DNA of 64,000 nt. Origin: Corynebacterium kroppenstedtii (GTDB taxonomy: Bacteria > Actinomycetota > Actinomycetes > Mycobacteriales > Mycobacteriaceae). The position numbers were made by a program, and so were the translations under genes. The DNA is taken from the NCBI RefSeq assembly GCF_016894245.1, contig NZ_CP069792.1:620001-684000 (forward strand). The letters run 5' to 3'. A model generated the notes under the pieces. The model was not told the DNA's origin. It saw only the letters and a list, made by a program, of their open reading frames with translations, and ran no database searches. This document shows positions 25,848 through 35,669 of the stretch, piece by piece. Position 1 is the first letter of the stretch, and the number at the start of each line of letters is the position of its first letter.

Positions 25848-28817
25848 GTGCCTGCTTTGTCGCTTCGGAGTGGTAGCCGGTTTAACGCCGGCCGTGCCCG
25901 TGAAGCGCTGAGCAGGGCCCATAGTCGTAGTTCGGATAGTAACTCAGCCGCAATCATCGGATGGCCGGCTCACGTGCTGGGCCTCCTAGTGGGGCTCGTG
26001 ACGCAGTTAGCGTGGCGCGGCACCCGCGAAAATGGTGACTGGGCTGCATTATGGATTGCCGGCAAGCTCCTTCGCCAGGGTGACGATCCACACATTTATG
26101 ATTACGCCCCTGACGATTTTGCTGCATGGGCAGGCCCTTTCTGGCAACCGTTTGCGCAGCAAGACGTCACATCAGCATCACCACATCCGTTTGTTCAGGC
26201 CCCATTCGTCGCCCAAATAGCCGAAGTGCTGACATTCGTAATGTCGTTCCACACGTCGGTGGTCCTCTTGACGGTAGCGTCGGGGTGGGCACTGGTCGCG
26301 CTTGTGGCCAGTGCGTTTTACGTGTGGTTCCACCGCCCGATCCCTGTGGGCGTGCTGGCCGGTGTGACGGTGGTGGTGTGGCTCTCCACCCCATTTCAGT
26401 GGTCGATCACGTTGGGGCAAACGACGCCTCTGGTCACTGCTGGCATCGCGTACAGCATCGCGGCGGCGCGTCGTCGGCCCTGGTCAGCCGGCATTGCGCT
26501 AGGTGCGGTCAGTGTCATTAAGCTCACGCCGTTGGCTCTTATCCCTCTGATGCTGCTGTTTCGTCGTTCACGCCGGACGTCACTCATTGCGATCGCGACA
26601 ACGGCTCTCTGCTTCGGGTTTTCTGTGCTGACCGTGGGGTGGCCGTTGCACGAAATCTGGCGTGCGCGGGTTCACATGTTCTCCACGTTCAAAGTGATCG
26701 CACCGACGAGCCAGACCTTCGTGTCAATCATGAAGCGCCATCTTATCGACGAAGGCCCTGCGGGTGCTCCGATTATCCAGGACACCCCCGGCTGGATGGT
26801 AGTCACGCCGATGATGCTTGCAGCCGTGATTGCCCTGGCCTTAGCGATCGCGGCCTATCGCTGTCGTGGGCGGGCCTTCGAGATCATTATGGTGGGCGCG
26901 ATGTGCGTGGCCACGTGTTTCTCCGGCTTCGTGTGGACACACTATTTCATCATCGCTGTGTTACCGGCCTTCGGCGTGTTCGCTCTGACTGCTCGCCGGA
27001 GATGGGCAGTGGCCTGCATCGCTATTGTCAGTGTCCTCTATTTCCCACCGCTATCCGACGTTATTACTGCGAAGAACGACAATCGCTTCTTTACCCAGGC
27101 GAATTTTTATGTCCCTGGCGGTGCCCTAATGGCGACAATTATCATGCTGTTCTTGCTGGCAGCCGCCGTTGTGGTGCCCGCCCGACGTCGGGCAACCAGC
27201 GCGGAGCTTCCCCACTCTGTGCCGGAGTTTCGCGCGCCATGGGGCGCGGGACCATCGACATCCAGGCTTACCGGCACATCTGCGGCTAGGCGCTCCACCC
27301 CACGAGCTAGCGCGCGTTCCGTGGTTTCTCAGTGGTTCGCTCACTCTAACGCACCCTCTTCCGCCTTCATTTCCGGCTCATCACCCCGTCAGCGCGGCCA
27401 CATCGTCGGCAAAATGGGCCATATTGTTGCTGTGCTCTCTGGTCTTGTCACTATCTTGGCGTGGAACTCCCACCGCCAGACGGATGATTGGTCCTCACTG
27501 TGGATCGCCGGCAAGCTCGTCGCACAGGGCGATAAGCAACATATTTACGACTACAACCATCAGGATTTTGCACGCTGGGCCGGAGAGTACTGGGCTCCAT
27601 TCGCCAATGAGCATGTGACGTCGCCTTTGCCTCACCCATTTATTCAGGCGCCGATCGTGGCGGAAGTGATGAGCGTCGTTACTCGCATTATGAGCTACGA
27701 TTTTTCGACGCTGGTGCTGGGGTTTTTCTCCGGCTGGGCCATGGTGATCACTGTCGCCTGCGCCTATCGTGTCTGGGTGGGGCGGCCGATCCCGCTTGTT
27801 CTTCTGCTGCCCGTTGTTGTGGTCGCCTGGTTGTCAGCGCCATTTTCCATGGCCATTCGCCTAGGCCAAACGAGCCCGCTGATCTACGCGGGTATTGCCT
27901 ATGCCATCGCTGCTGCGCGTACTCGGCCCCGCTCGGCAGGTATTGTGCTGGGTTTGGTCAGCATCGTGAAACTTAGCCCTTTCGCTCTGATCGCCGCGAT
28001 GTTTCTTTTCCGTCGGTCACGTAAAACAGCCGGCATCGCCGTCATCACTGCTGTGGTGGCTTTCCTCGTGTCACTGGTCACGCTAGGGACGGAGGTATTC
28101 CGCACCTGGGTCCATGTCATTCGCGGTCTATCCTCTGCGCGCATTATCGCCATGGAGAGTCAGAGCTTTGCGTCGATCATGTTGAGGAGTCATCTTAACG
28201 ATGACGACAATGTTTGGGTCCCCATTATCCGCAACCCACCGGCCTGGGTTGTGGTAATTCCGCTCATCATGGCAGCTTTGCTCGCCATCCTTGTTCTTGC
28301 GGCCGCCTACGTACGCCGGGACTACGCCTTCCCGCTGTTCATGGTGGGAATTACGAGCATTGCTACAGCCTGCTCTGGGCTGGTGTGGACCCACTATTTC
28401 CAGGTTGCGCTGCTCCCCGCCTTCGGAGCAGTGGCCCTCGCTGAGCGCCGTCGCCTAGCAGCTTTCTTAACTATCGGTGTGAGCCTGTTCTTCGTACCAC
28501 CCCTGTCAGATGTGGTGGGTGCCACTGTCCAGGCGAAGATACATGTTCAGTCGGGCGGCTTAATAGCCCTCATAGGGCTCATTCTGCTGATGTGCATTAT
28601 GGCCCTCCTTCCCGCCTCGGTTCTTCCTTCGCGCACGCGATCGCGCATTACTCAGTGGCAACAAGCACACCACCGTGACGACGAATGGCTGCGATCATCA
28701 GGGCCGTCGCTGTCCCACAGGTATCGCAATGACATGACCGCACCGCTACCTGTTGTGGCGGATACTCCGCGGGGAACGGGTGGACGCCACCACGAGCGCC
28801 GACGCCACACCCAGTAG
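25848..28817 (+). CDS. Fused tandem GT-C (GT87/DUF2029-type) glycosyltransferase
   Basis: The start is GTG 25848, seven bases after GGAAGGA. The 989-residue protein contains two complete copies of a multi-pass GT-C unit, about residues 40-440 and 520-925, joined by an ~80-residue Ser/Arg/Ala-rich linker. The copies align from end to end: DWAALWIAGKLLRQGDDPHIYDY against DWSSLWIAGKLVAQGDKQHIYDY, SPHPFVQAPFVAQIAEVLTF against LPHPFIQAPIVAEVMSVVTR, and LGQTTPLVTAGIAYSIAAAR against LGQTSPLIYAGIAYAIAAAR. Members of this superfamily add mannose or arabinofuranose from polyprenyl-phosphate donors to lipoglycans or arabinogalactan outside the membrane. Normal members have about 400-450 residues, so this is an in-frame fusion of a tandem duplication. 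Confidence 0.85.
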   Translation: MPALSLRSGSRFNAGRAREALSRAHSRSSDSNSAAIIGWPAHVLGLLVGLVTQLAWRGTRENGDWAALWIAGKLLRQGDDPHIYDYAPDDFAAWAGPFWQPFAQQDVTSASPHPFVQAPFVAQIAEVLTFVMSFHTSVVLLTVASGWALVALVASAFYVWFHRPIPVGVLAGVTVVVWLSTPFQWSITLGQTTPLVTAGIAYSIAAARRRPWSAGIALGAVSVIKLTPLALIPLMLLFRRSRRTSLIAIATTALCFGFSVLTVGWPLHEIWRARVHMFSTFKVIAPTSQTFVSIMKRHLIDEGPAGAPIIQDTPGWMVVTPMMLAAVIALALAIAAYRCRGRAFEIIMVGAMCVATCFSGFVWTHYFIIAVLPAFGVFALTARRRWAVACIAIVSVLYFPPLSDVITAKNDNRFFTQANFYVPGGALMATIIMLFLLAAAVVVPARRRATSAELPHSVPEFRAPWGAGPSTSRLTGTSAARRSTPRASARSVVSQWFAHSNAPSSAFISGSSPRQRGHIVGKMGHIVAVLSGLVTILAWNSHRQTDDWSSLWIAGKLVAQGDKQHIYDYNHQDFARWAGEYWAPFANEHVTSPLPHPFIQAPIVAEVMSVVTRIMSYDFSTLVLGFFSGWAMVITVACAYRVWVGRPIPLVLLLPVVVVAWLSAPFSMAIRLGQTSPLIYAGIAYAIAAARTRPRSAGIVLGLVSIVKLSPFALIAAMFLFRRSRKTAGIAVITAVVAFLVSLVTLGTEVFRTWVHVIRGLSSARIIAMESQSFASIMLRSHLNDDDNVWVPIIRNPPAWVVVIPLIMAALLAILVLAAAYVRRDYAFPLFMVGITSIATACSGLVWTHYFQVALLPAFGAVALAERRRLAAFLTIGVSLFFVPPLSDVVGATVQAKIHVQSGGLIALIGLILLMCIMALLPASVLPSRTRSRITQWQQAHHRDDEWLRSSGPSLSHRYRNDMTAPLPVVADTPRGTGGRHHERRRHTQ

Positions 28818-28827
28818 CATTATCCAC

Positions 28828-30258
28828 ATGAATACCACTAGCGATGACGATTACCTCCGCGGCCCTGATGGCCGCCCGATCGTCGACCGCTACGGGCGAC
28901 CTATCCGACGCCGTTCAGGGAAGAATACTGCAGCTTCGGGCACGGGTGCTGATCGTGGGGCTCACCGTCACGAAGCAGGCAATAGGCGCACTAACAGTAG
29001 CCGAGCCGATGAGTCACACGTCGACTACTCCGCGGGGAGCTCGCCTGCACGACACGAGAAGCACGTATACCAGCACTTTTATGCGCAACCGGGCCCGGCA
29101 TCGTCCCGCGCGAGATACCAAGGCGGACAGCCAGGGCGAGATGACACTCCGCAACGGCCACACCGTCGTGATGAACGACGTCCGGGTGACTACGCTTCGG
29201 GCTCTCGTCCATTCTCACAGCCAGTGCCGCCTCGCGGGATCGAGGAGCATAACCGACGTATCGGCACGCCCACCTACCCTGGGGGCGGGCGCCGCACTTA
29301 TCCCTCAGACGGCAGCCGCCCGTCCGACACGAGCCGCGGTCGCCGGTGGCGTCTTTCGGGGTGGGGACGCAAACTAGGAGCACTATTGGGGGTTCTCATA
29401 CTTGTTGCCCTCGGGACGATGGTGTGGGTCGACCTTCGGCTTCATCGGGTTGATGCTCTGGCCAATTATGGCGGGCGGCCTGGCGGTGGGGCAGGAACGA
29501 ACTGGCTGCTCGTCGGCTCCGATTCGCGTGATGGCCTCTCTGAGGATCAACAAAATGAGCTTTCTACCGGTGGCGATACGGGTGGCGGGCGCACAGATTC
29601 CATCATCCTGGTGCATATTCCCTTCGTGGGGAAAGCGACGATGGTGTCTATTCCCCGCGACTCGTACGTCGATGTGCCTGGTCATGGGAAGGACAAGGTT
29701 AACGCTTCGTATGCTCTGGGCGGCCCGCAGCTCCTCCAGCAGACGGTGGAACAGGCAACTGGGCTGCGCATTGACCACTATGCAGAGATCGGTTTTGGTG
29801 GGTTTGCCGGGGTGGTTGATGCCGTGGGTGGTGTCAAAATTTGCGTGGAACAGCCTATGGATGATCCACTCGCCGGGATTAATCTGCAGCCGGGGTGCCA
29901 AAAACTTGATGGTCCCACCGCCCTGGGGTTTGTTCGCTCACGCCATTCAATGGACGATGGTGACATTGGCCGTGCCAGGAACCAGCGGACGTTCCTCGCC
30001 GCGCTGGTGAAGAAAGCGCTATCCCCCAGTACATTCCTCAATCCGTTCCGCGCCTTCCCCTTTGTCAGCCATATGACGGATTCTTTCACAGTGGACAAGC
30101 ACGATCACGTGTGGAATCTAGCGCGTCTGGGCATCGGGTTAGGCCTGTCACCGCACACGGAGACTATCCCCATCGCATCCTATGAATCCACTGATGTCGG
30201 GGACGTCGATGTGTGGGATGACGAGGCAGCGCAAGATCTGTTCAACTCGTTGCGCTAG
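28828..30258 (+). CDS. LytR-CpsA-Psr (LCP) family cell-wall ligase
   Basis: LCP proteins attach arabinogalactan or other polymers to peptidoglycan using polyprenyl-linked donors. The 476-residue product has a ~190-residue cytoplasmic region rich in Arg, Gly and Ser, one membrane segment (about 187-207), and the LCP domain (about 220-400) with GSDSRD, GRTDSIILVHI, SIPRDSYVDVPG and VRSRHSMDDGDIGRARNQR, which carry the pyrophosphate-binding Arg and Asp residues. The start codon is uncertain: ATG 28828 begins just after the glycosyltransferase stop but has no good ribosome-binding site. The long cytoplasmic Ser/Thr stretch would suit phosphorylation by PknA/PknB, which is inference. Confidence 0.88.
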   Translation: MNTTSDDDYLRGPDGRPIVDRYGRPIRRRSGKNTAASGTGADRGAHRHEAGNRRTNSSRADESHVDYSAGSSPARHEKHVYQHFYAQPGPASSRARYQGGQPGRDDTPQRPHRRDERRPGDYASGSRPFSQPVPPRGIEEHNRRIGTPTYPGGGRRTYPSDGSRPSDTSRGRRWRLSGWGRKLGALLGVLILVALGTMVWVDLRLHRVDALANYGGRPGGGAGTNWLLVGSDSRDGLSEDQQNELSTGGDTGGGRTDSIILVHIPFVGKATMVSIPRDSYVDVPGHGKDKVNASYALGGPQLLQQTVEQATGLRIDHYAEIGFGGFAGVVDAVGGVKICVEQPMDDPLAGINLQPGCQKLDGPTALGFVRSRHSMDDGDIGRARNQRTFLAALVKKALSPSTFLNPFRAFPFVSHMTDSFTVDKHDHVWNLARLGIGLGLSPHTETIPIASYESTDVGDVDVWDDEAAQDLFNSLR

Positions 30259-30309
30259 TCGCGGGCCCCACTGCCCCGCTGTTCACAGGGCCCAATGCCG
30301 ACGGGCCCC

Positions 30310-31230
30310 CTACCGAATGGTCACTTGGCGGGAACGAATAGTATCCCGCGCCTTGCGCTCGTCGGCGCTCAAAGGTGTGTCGACGGCCAGTGCTTTTTCC
30401 ACCGCAACAGCAAGCTCTTTAATGGGCTCCTGGAATTCTTGAGCCGTCACCGTGGGATCAACGTCAAAGACGGGCACCGCAACACCGTGGGTGCGGAACG
30501 CCCCGGCAAACCGTGTGCCTTCTCCCAGGGTCAATTCCCCCGCAGCGTACAGGCGCGCCAACGCGGTAAATAATGCGTCCTCGTCGTCCTGTCGGATCCA
30601 CCGGATGTAGGCTTTATCGCCGCCATCGGTCCACCAGACCGCTCCCGGCGCGGAGACGTCGACTCTCTCGGTTGGGAGCATCGACTCATTAACCTGCTTC
30701 ATGTTTTGCTGCATGGCGGGGTCGACGGTTTGTCCTTCTGGGAGCCACCAGTCAAAGTTCTTCTCGACCTTTACTTCGAGTTTTTGAGCGGGGTCCATCA
30801 GGTCGCTGAGCTGCGGTTCAGTGCCGTCCGCAATGGATGTTCCCAGCGTTTGCCCTGGTTGAGCGGTCTGCAACCAAACGAGAGTGTGCGCTAAATCTTT
30901 ATGGGGGTTAGGGCCGCGGTGCTGCCGCTGAAGGGCAACGAACGCGGTAGGGGGAGTCTCGCCATCGGTGTCGCGCACGATCGCGGCGGTCGCCCCGGGC
31001 AGGACGGTCACGAGGTAGACGGGGTAGTCAACGCCTTTCACCGAGATTTTCGCCCGCGCAGAGGGTGCGAATTCCTGCATGGCAATAAGATCTGCTTCCG
31101 AGGCAAAACCTCCGAATGGCCGCGGGTCACGCTCTAGTGCTGCACGTTCGGCGGCCCGCTTAGCCAGTTTGGCTTGGCGACGGGTCATTCCTTCGGGCAG
31201 ATTCTCATTCTTCTTTTTCTTCCTTGACAC
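30310..31230 (-). CDS. DUF5926 family protein
   Basis: A 306-residue cytoplasmic protein of the actinobacterial DUF5926 family, whose members are often mislabelled as topoisomerase or SecA-like. It begins with a Lys-rich stretch (RKKKKNENLPEGMTRRQAKL), continues with a mixed alpha/beta body and has Trp-rich FDWWLPEGQ and VWWTDGGDKAYIRWIR in the middle. No catalytic motif is obvious. Start is GTG 31230 with a weak ribosome-binding site. It converges with the LCP gene, 51 bases apart, and lies 115 bases downstream of the glycerophosphodiesterase gene on the same strand. Confidence 0.8.
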   Translation of the reverse strand: MSRKKKKNENLPEGMTRRQAKLAKRAAERAALERDPRPFGGFASEADLIAMQEFAPSARAKISVKGVDYPVYLVTVLPGATAAIVRDTDGETPPTAFVALQRQHRGPNPHKDLAHTLVWLQTAQPGQTLGTSIADGTEPQLSDLMDPAQKLEVKVEKNFDWWLPEGQTVDPAMQQNMKQVNESMLPTERVDVSAPGAVWWTDGGDKAYIRWIRQDDEDALFTALARLYAAGELTLGEGTRFAGAFRTHGVAVPVFDVDPTVTAQEFQEPIKELAVAVEKALAVDTPLSADERKARDTIRSRQVTIR

Positions 31231-31345
31231 CTGGCCTAGGCTACCTGCCCGCTCCCCCTGCTAGCCAGTCTCTTGTCGAGGATGAGAGGTCGTAGACATG
31301 GCGTTTCCTTCTCAACGTGGACTTTCCTGCTTGGTGCGCCGTTGT

Positions 31346-32074
31346 TTACTCAGAGTGCGTGGACGCTTCGTCCATCCACGTGCGCGCTTGGCGTGGTTTG
31401 TCGGTGGCCAACCAGTCAATACCATGCTGGGCAGCCCACATGACATCATTTCGCGTGTTGACGGTCCACGTGTAGCAACCGTCGCCACGGTGGATGAGTG
31501 CTGGACGCAGTTTCGCGTTGATGATGGACGGGCCGTAGGCCTGCGGAATATCCATTCGCCACAGGATGGGTCCGAGCGGGCGTTGGATTTCGCGTCGCAA
31601 CAAAATCCGGTGGACAGGGGGCGCAAGGTGCCGCATTCTCGCTAGTGACATGGCTGAAAATGAGATGACGTGCAGCCGGGGGTTGTCAATGTATCCACGG
31701 TCACGAAGCACTGAGACGAGTGTTTTCTCCAGCTGGCCGCCGTATCCGGAGGGGTGCTTCGTTTCGACAAATAATCCGCAATCTGCGTTCTCGGCGAGGT
31801 CCAGGAGCGTACTGAAGAGCAACGGTTGTTGCGGTTCCGCAGCGGTGCCGACGTTGATACTGGGGAGGTCATCACGGGTGAGCTCTGCGATAGGGCGTTT
31901 ATCTCCCGCGACGCGTTCGAATGTCCGGTCGTGTGAGCACACGAGGTGCCCGTCCTTGGTGAGGCGGATATCGCATTCTATGCCGTCGGCTCCCTCGGAG
32001 AGCGCGGCGTCGTAGGCGGCTAGTGTCTGTTCGGGGTGGTCACAGCTAGCTCCGCGGTGGGCGATGATCTCCAT
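31346..32074 (-). CDS. Glycerophosphodiester phosphodiesterase
   Basis: The 242-residue protein has the GDPD barrel with the catalytic set HRGASCDHPEQTLAAYDAAL (His6, Arg7), EGADGIECDIRLTKDG and VCSHDRT, which bind a divalent metal and cleave glycerophosphodiesters to glycerol 3-phosphate and an alcohol. No signal peptide is present, so it acts in the cytoplasm on deacylated phospholipids. It follows the pyruvate kinase-like gene by 38 bases on the same strand. A glycerophosphodiesterase near ldhA is also what I remember from C. glutamicum (glpQ1). Confidence 0.9.
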   Translation of the reverse strand: MEIIAHRGASCDHPEQTLAAYDAALSEGADGIECDIRLTKDGHLVCSHDRTFERVAGDKRPIAELTRDDLPSINVGTAAEPQQPLLFSTLLDLAENADCGLFVETKHPSGYGGQLEKTLVSVLRDRGYIDNPRLHVISFSAMSLARMRHLAPPVHRILLRREIQRPLGPILWRMDIPQAYGPSIINAKLRPALIHRGDGCYTWTVNTRNDVMWAAQHGIDWLATDKPRQARTWMDEASTHSE

Positions 32075-32112
32075 CGGTTCTCTTGCTTTCCGCCGAGCCA
32101 GCCGTGTGCTCG

Positions 32113-34152
32113 TTAGGCTCGTCCTCGGCTTCGTGAATCTAGAGAATTTTCACTGGTATTGAGCGCTTTACCGATGTGGTTGAGGATGGCGATGGCATCC
32201 GGAATGTGTGTTCCCTTGTTCAACATGACGCCTTGGGTACGCAGCGCAACGTCGGCATCGGTAATCTCTGCGCGTGATGGCAGCCCGGATTTCGCCATGG
32301 TTTCGAGAACTTGTGTCGCGAATATGGTGGGAATGTGAGCAGCATTCGCCACGTCCATGATCTGTTCGCGGGCTTCGGACATGCGGCTGAAGCCGAGTTC
32401 CATCGCTAGGTCACCACGAGCGATCATCACGCCCGAGTTCCTGTGACGGAGCAGGCCTGTCACCACATTGGATAGGTCGTTGTAGCATTCTTCGGATTCG
32501 ACTTTCAGCATAACGCCAAGGTTCCGAATGCGCGCGCTGACTGTGGCGGGGTTCTCGTTGCCATCAGCGGTGTCCGCGATATCGGCGCTGTGAGATTCGC
32601 TTTCCGACGCTGCTACGTCGATTTCTTTCTCGATGGCATCGAGAATTTCAGTGAGGTCCTCGGCGGAGCGCACGTAGCTGGGCGCAATGATATCTGCCGT
32701 GCGAACGATTTCCGGGAGGATGGCACGGTCCTCATCGGTCATAGCGGGAAGCGGAACGTGGACGCCGGGGAAGTGAATCCCACGGCCTGCTCGCAGGTTT
32801 TTCCCGCCTTCGCGCGTGTGCACAGCGACGAGTTCCGCGGAATCGTACTCCGCGGTGTTGCCCTCAGCGTCCTTCTCACCAGCGCGGGTGACGGAGGTGA
32901 CTTCACATTCGATCTTGGCGTCGTCGAAAAGGACAGTAGATCCGACGTCCAGACTACGGATAGCTTGTGGCTCACCACAGTTGATGGCGGGGATATCATC
33001 CGTCGGATCAGTGGGCGTAGGGTCGCTGGTCAGCGTCAGGCGTGACCCAACGTCGACATGAACGCGTTGCTCAGAGCGCCCGATCCCGTGAATCCGAGTT
33101 TTGATGTACTGGCATGCGACCAGGCTGCCATTGGCCAAGTAAACGTTCTGGCGTCCGTAGGCGAGCACTCCCTCGTCGGTGACCTTGTGCACGGTCATAT
33201 AGCGCTTGGATCCGCGAGCATCCAACATGGATAGCTCATCGCCCACATTGACCGTCTGCAACCATTCCGGATCGACCTGGACGGCCAGCGTCGGACGGCC
33301 AGGAAGGCCCTCGGGCACAGGCGCCGGTGTCGTGGCGTTGTGGTCGAACGGGGTGATCCACAACTTAGAGGGAGTCAGGATGCGCCCTGTTTTCGTCCTG
33401 GTCACGCGGGTGCGCGCGATCCGCGGGCCAGGTTCAATAGGCCCTACCCGCAGTTTCGGCCCTGGTAGGTCCATGGAGATTTTGATGTCGCGGCCTACGC
33501 GTGCGCTGGCGGCACGGACGTTTGTCGCCATTGCTCGCCAGGCTTCGGGGGTGTCGTGCGCGCAGTTGATCCGGGCGATGTCCATCCCCGCGTCGGCGAA
33601 GGATTGGACGAGGTCGGGATCGTCGGCTGCTTCAGTGGGGAGAGTTACCATGACGCAGCTCAGCATACCATCCCGGGGTTCACCCAAAAGCGCAGAGCTG
33701 TTGGACGCTAATTGTTCCTGGGAACGTTCTATCGCTGCAGCTAAATGGGTGATGTCGTAGGTCTCTCCCTCGGCATCGCCGTCGTCGTTAGACGGACCAC
33801 CCAGGTTCTGCAGCAGAGTTTTCGCCGCGCGGAGTTGGTCGGCAACAGGAGCCTGGTCGGATACACGGATTCCTACCGCCCGCAGTTGGGCAATAATGTG
33901 GCGGGCATCATCGGCCTGGAGGCGCGCGAAGTGCTGCACATTGCGAGCCCCCTCACGGTGTTCCGCGTCTGCCGCATCGATTAGGTCGCGTTTTTCGTGG
34001 TCGACCTCACTGAGCATGGTCAGGAGGCTACTGACACCACGGATCAACTCATTCAGTGAGGTCGTCGCTGAATTTGTCGTCGTTGCCTTCGACGACGATG
34101 CCCCTGACGTGCTGGCATCGTTGAGTTCACCATTATGACCATTCTGTTCCAC
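32113..34152 (-). CDS. Long pyruvate kinase-like protein (Pyk2 type)
   Basis: At 679 residues this is far longer than ordinary pyruvate kinase (about 475). Residues 1-165 form an unrelated helical, charged region; the kinase barrel follows with MDLPGPKLRVGPIEPG, the catalytic Lys in MLKVESEECYNDLSNV, and RGDLAMELGFSRMSEAREQI with the metal-binding Asp. The C-terminal regulatory domain of ordinary enzymes is absent. A GTG start follows GGAGGG at seven bases. It lies 42 bases after ldhA. In C. glutamicum the similar pyk2 also sits next to ldhA, and pyruvate kinase activity is linked to it. Whether this protein makes pyruvate and ATP from PEP in this organism is not certain. Confidence 0.82.
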   Translation of the reverse strand: MEQNGHNGELNDASTSGASSSKATTTNSATTSLNELIRGVSSLLTMLSEVDHEKRDLIDAADAEHREGARNVQHFARLQADDARHIIAQLRAVGIRVSDQAPVADQLRAAKTLLQNLGGPSNDDGDAEGETYDITHLAAAIERSQEQLASNSSALLGEPRDGMLSCVMVTLPTEAADDPDLVQSFADAGMDIARINCAHDTPEAWRAMATNVRAASARVGRDIKISMDLPGPKLRVGPIEPGPRIARTRVTRTKTGRILTPSKLWITPFDHNATTPAPVPEGLPGRPTLAVQVDPEWLQTVNVGDELSMLDARGSKRYMTVHKVTDEGVLAYGRQNVYLANGSLVACQYIKTRIHGIGRSEQRVHVDVGSRLTLTSDPTPTDPTDDIPAINCGEPQAIRSLDVGSTVLFDDAKIECEVTSVTRAGEKDAEGNTAEYDSAELVAVHTREGGKNLRAGRGIHFPGVHVPLPAMTDEDRAILPEIVRTADIIAPSYVRSAEDLTEILDAIEKEIDVAASESESHSADIADTADGNENPATVSARIRNLGVMLKVESEECYNDLSNVVTGLLRHRNSGVMIARGDLAMELGFSRMSEAREQIMDVANAAHIPTIFATQVLETMAKSGLPSRAEITDADVALRTQGVMLNKGTHIPDAIAILNHIGKALNTSENSLDSRSRGRA

Positions 34153-34194
34153 TATGTGCCCTCCGGAGCGGCGGATTTCTCGTACGACCGAATA

Positions 34195-35181
34195 CTACTT
34201 CGTTGCTTCCTGATCGGCATTCGGGCCGTAGAAGCGGTCTTTGATTTCACGCAGTTGCGCGGCTGATGCCTTCATCTGCTCAGCTTCGTGGTCATCGAGT
34301 TCCAGCTCGATAACGCGGTGGATTCCGCCACGGTTCACCAGGGCCGGGGTGCCGATGTAGATGTCGTCTTCGCCGTATTCGCCCTGCAGGTATGCAGAAA
34401 CAGGAAGGACGACGTTCTGGTTCTGCAGGACAGCACGCGTAATCCGAGCTAGGCCCATGCCGATACCGAAGGAGGTCGAGCCTTTGGCGTCGATAATGGT
34501 GTAGGCGGCGTCGCGGGTCTCTTCGAAGACCTTCTCCAAACGCCCGTGCAGCTCGGGGTCCTTCTCGAGCTTCTTGCGCATCGACACACCGCCGACGGTC
34601 GAGGAGGACAGCACCGGGAGTTCCGAGTCGCCGTGCTCACCGATGATGTAGGCGTGAATGGAGCTCGGGGCAACGTCGTACATGTCGCCCAGCATGGAGC
34701 GGAACCGTGCGGAGTCCAGAACCGTGCCCGAACCGATAACGCGTTCCTTGGGCAGGCCGGAAATCTTCCAGGTGGCGTAAGTCAGGATGTCGACAGGGTT
34801 CGACGCAATGAGGAAGATGCCATCGAAGTCGTGCTTCATGACATCTCCAATGATGCTGTTCAGGATCTTAATGTTCTTGTCGACGAGCTGCAGCCGGGTT
34901 TCACCTGGCTTCTGTGCAGCGCCTGCGCAGACGACGACCATCGCCGCGTCGGCGCAGTCATCGTAGGTGCCTACCTTGACGTTGGTCGGGCTCGATGCCC
35001 ACACGACGCCGTGGTTGAGGTCCATGACGTTGCCGGCGGTCTTCTTTTCGTCGATGTCAATAATGGCCAGTTCGTCGCACACACCCTGGTTGATGAGGGC
35101 GAAGGCGTAGGCGATTCCGACGTCGCCAGCGCCAATAAGAACGATTTTGTTACCAAGGCGGCGGTGTTCTTGACCTGCCAT
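34195..35181 (-). CDS. ldhA: L-lactate dehydrogenase
   Basis: The 328-residue enzyme interconverts pyruvate and L-lactate with NADH. Signs are the Rossmann start [19 protein letters not shown], the substrate Arg in [17 protein letters not shown], the substrate-binding [14 protein letters not shown], and the catalytic His in [12 protein letters not shown] near residue 185. A good GGAGGA site precedes the ATG. The gene leads a minus-strand group with the pyruvate kinase-like gene and GDPD. C. glutamicum ldhA is controlled by SugR, LldR and GlxR; I found no clear copies of their operators here. Confidence 0.95.
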   Translation of the reverse strand: MAGQEHRRLGNKIVLIGAGDVGIAYAFALINQGVCDELAIIDIDEKKTAGNVMDLNHGVVWASSPTNVKVGTYDDCADAAMVVVCAGAAQKPGETRLQLVDKNIKILNSIIGDVMKHDFDGIFLIASNPVDILTYATWKISGLPKERVIGSGTVLDSARFRSMLGDMYDVAPSSIHAYIIGEHGDSELPVLSSSTVGGVSMRKKLEKDPELHGRLEKVFEETRDAAYTIIDAKGSTSFGIGMGLARITRAVLQNQNVVLPVSAYLQGEYGEDDIYIGTPALVNRGGIHRVIELELDDHEAEQMKASAAQLREIKDRFYGPNADQEATK

Positions 35182-35669
35182 GAGAATTCCTCCAAGGAAT
35201 GAGATCTGAAAAAGATGGTGCGACGGCGCGTATGTGCCGTGATGTATTCTTCAGTGTTATTGTGCCCGGTTTTGCCCGAATACGCTAGTGTTTTGACAAG
35301 CAATCAAACATATACCCCCGGTTCTGATTGATTGAATATGGGTTTCTTTTGTTTCCTCGTGAGCACTCTGCGCCACCTCTCCCCCTTTTTTAGGGCACAA
35401 CAACCCACATATCCACAGCCTACCTTAATCTTATGGATTCGTCCTGATTAATAGGGGGTTTTTCATCTTTTATGGCCTCGACCTGCACCCATTTATCGTC
35501 TTCATTTCGGAATAAAGAAAAATTTCTTCACGTTAAAGGTTGCGAAACCCTCGGACTTCCACAACACTGGGTTTCACGCACAAATTAGTTGTGCGAGTCA
35601 CACTGTTGAAAAAATCACAATGCGCCATGTTTTAGCGGCGCATGTTAGCTATTAACGAAAGGTACTGAA
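35182..35669. promoter_or_regulatory. Divergent regulatory region between ldhA and sodA
   Basis: This 488-base gap is A/T-rich and holds the promoters of two divergent genes. A perfect inverted repeat CGCACAA-5-TTGTGCG occupies 35577-35595, about 75 bases before the sodA start, and GAAACCC/GGGTTTC flanks just upstream (35544-35575) as a second, wider pair. These are good operator candidates for sodA. On the ldhA side TTGATTGA/CAATCAAA repeats occur near 35304-35336. No gene is seen. Confidence 0.55.

Noticed and set aside
35182..35400. GlxR, SugR or LldR operator in front of ldhA
   Set aside because: Expected from C. glutamicum, but I could not find a convincing match by eye.
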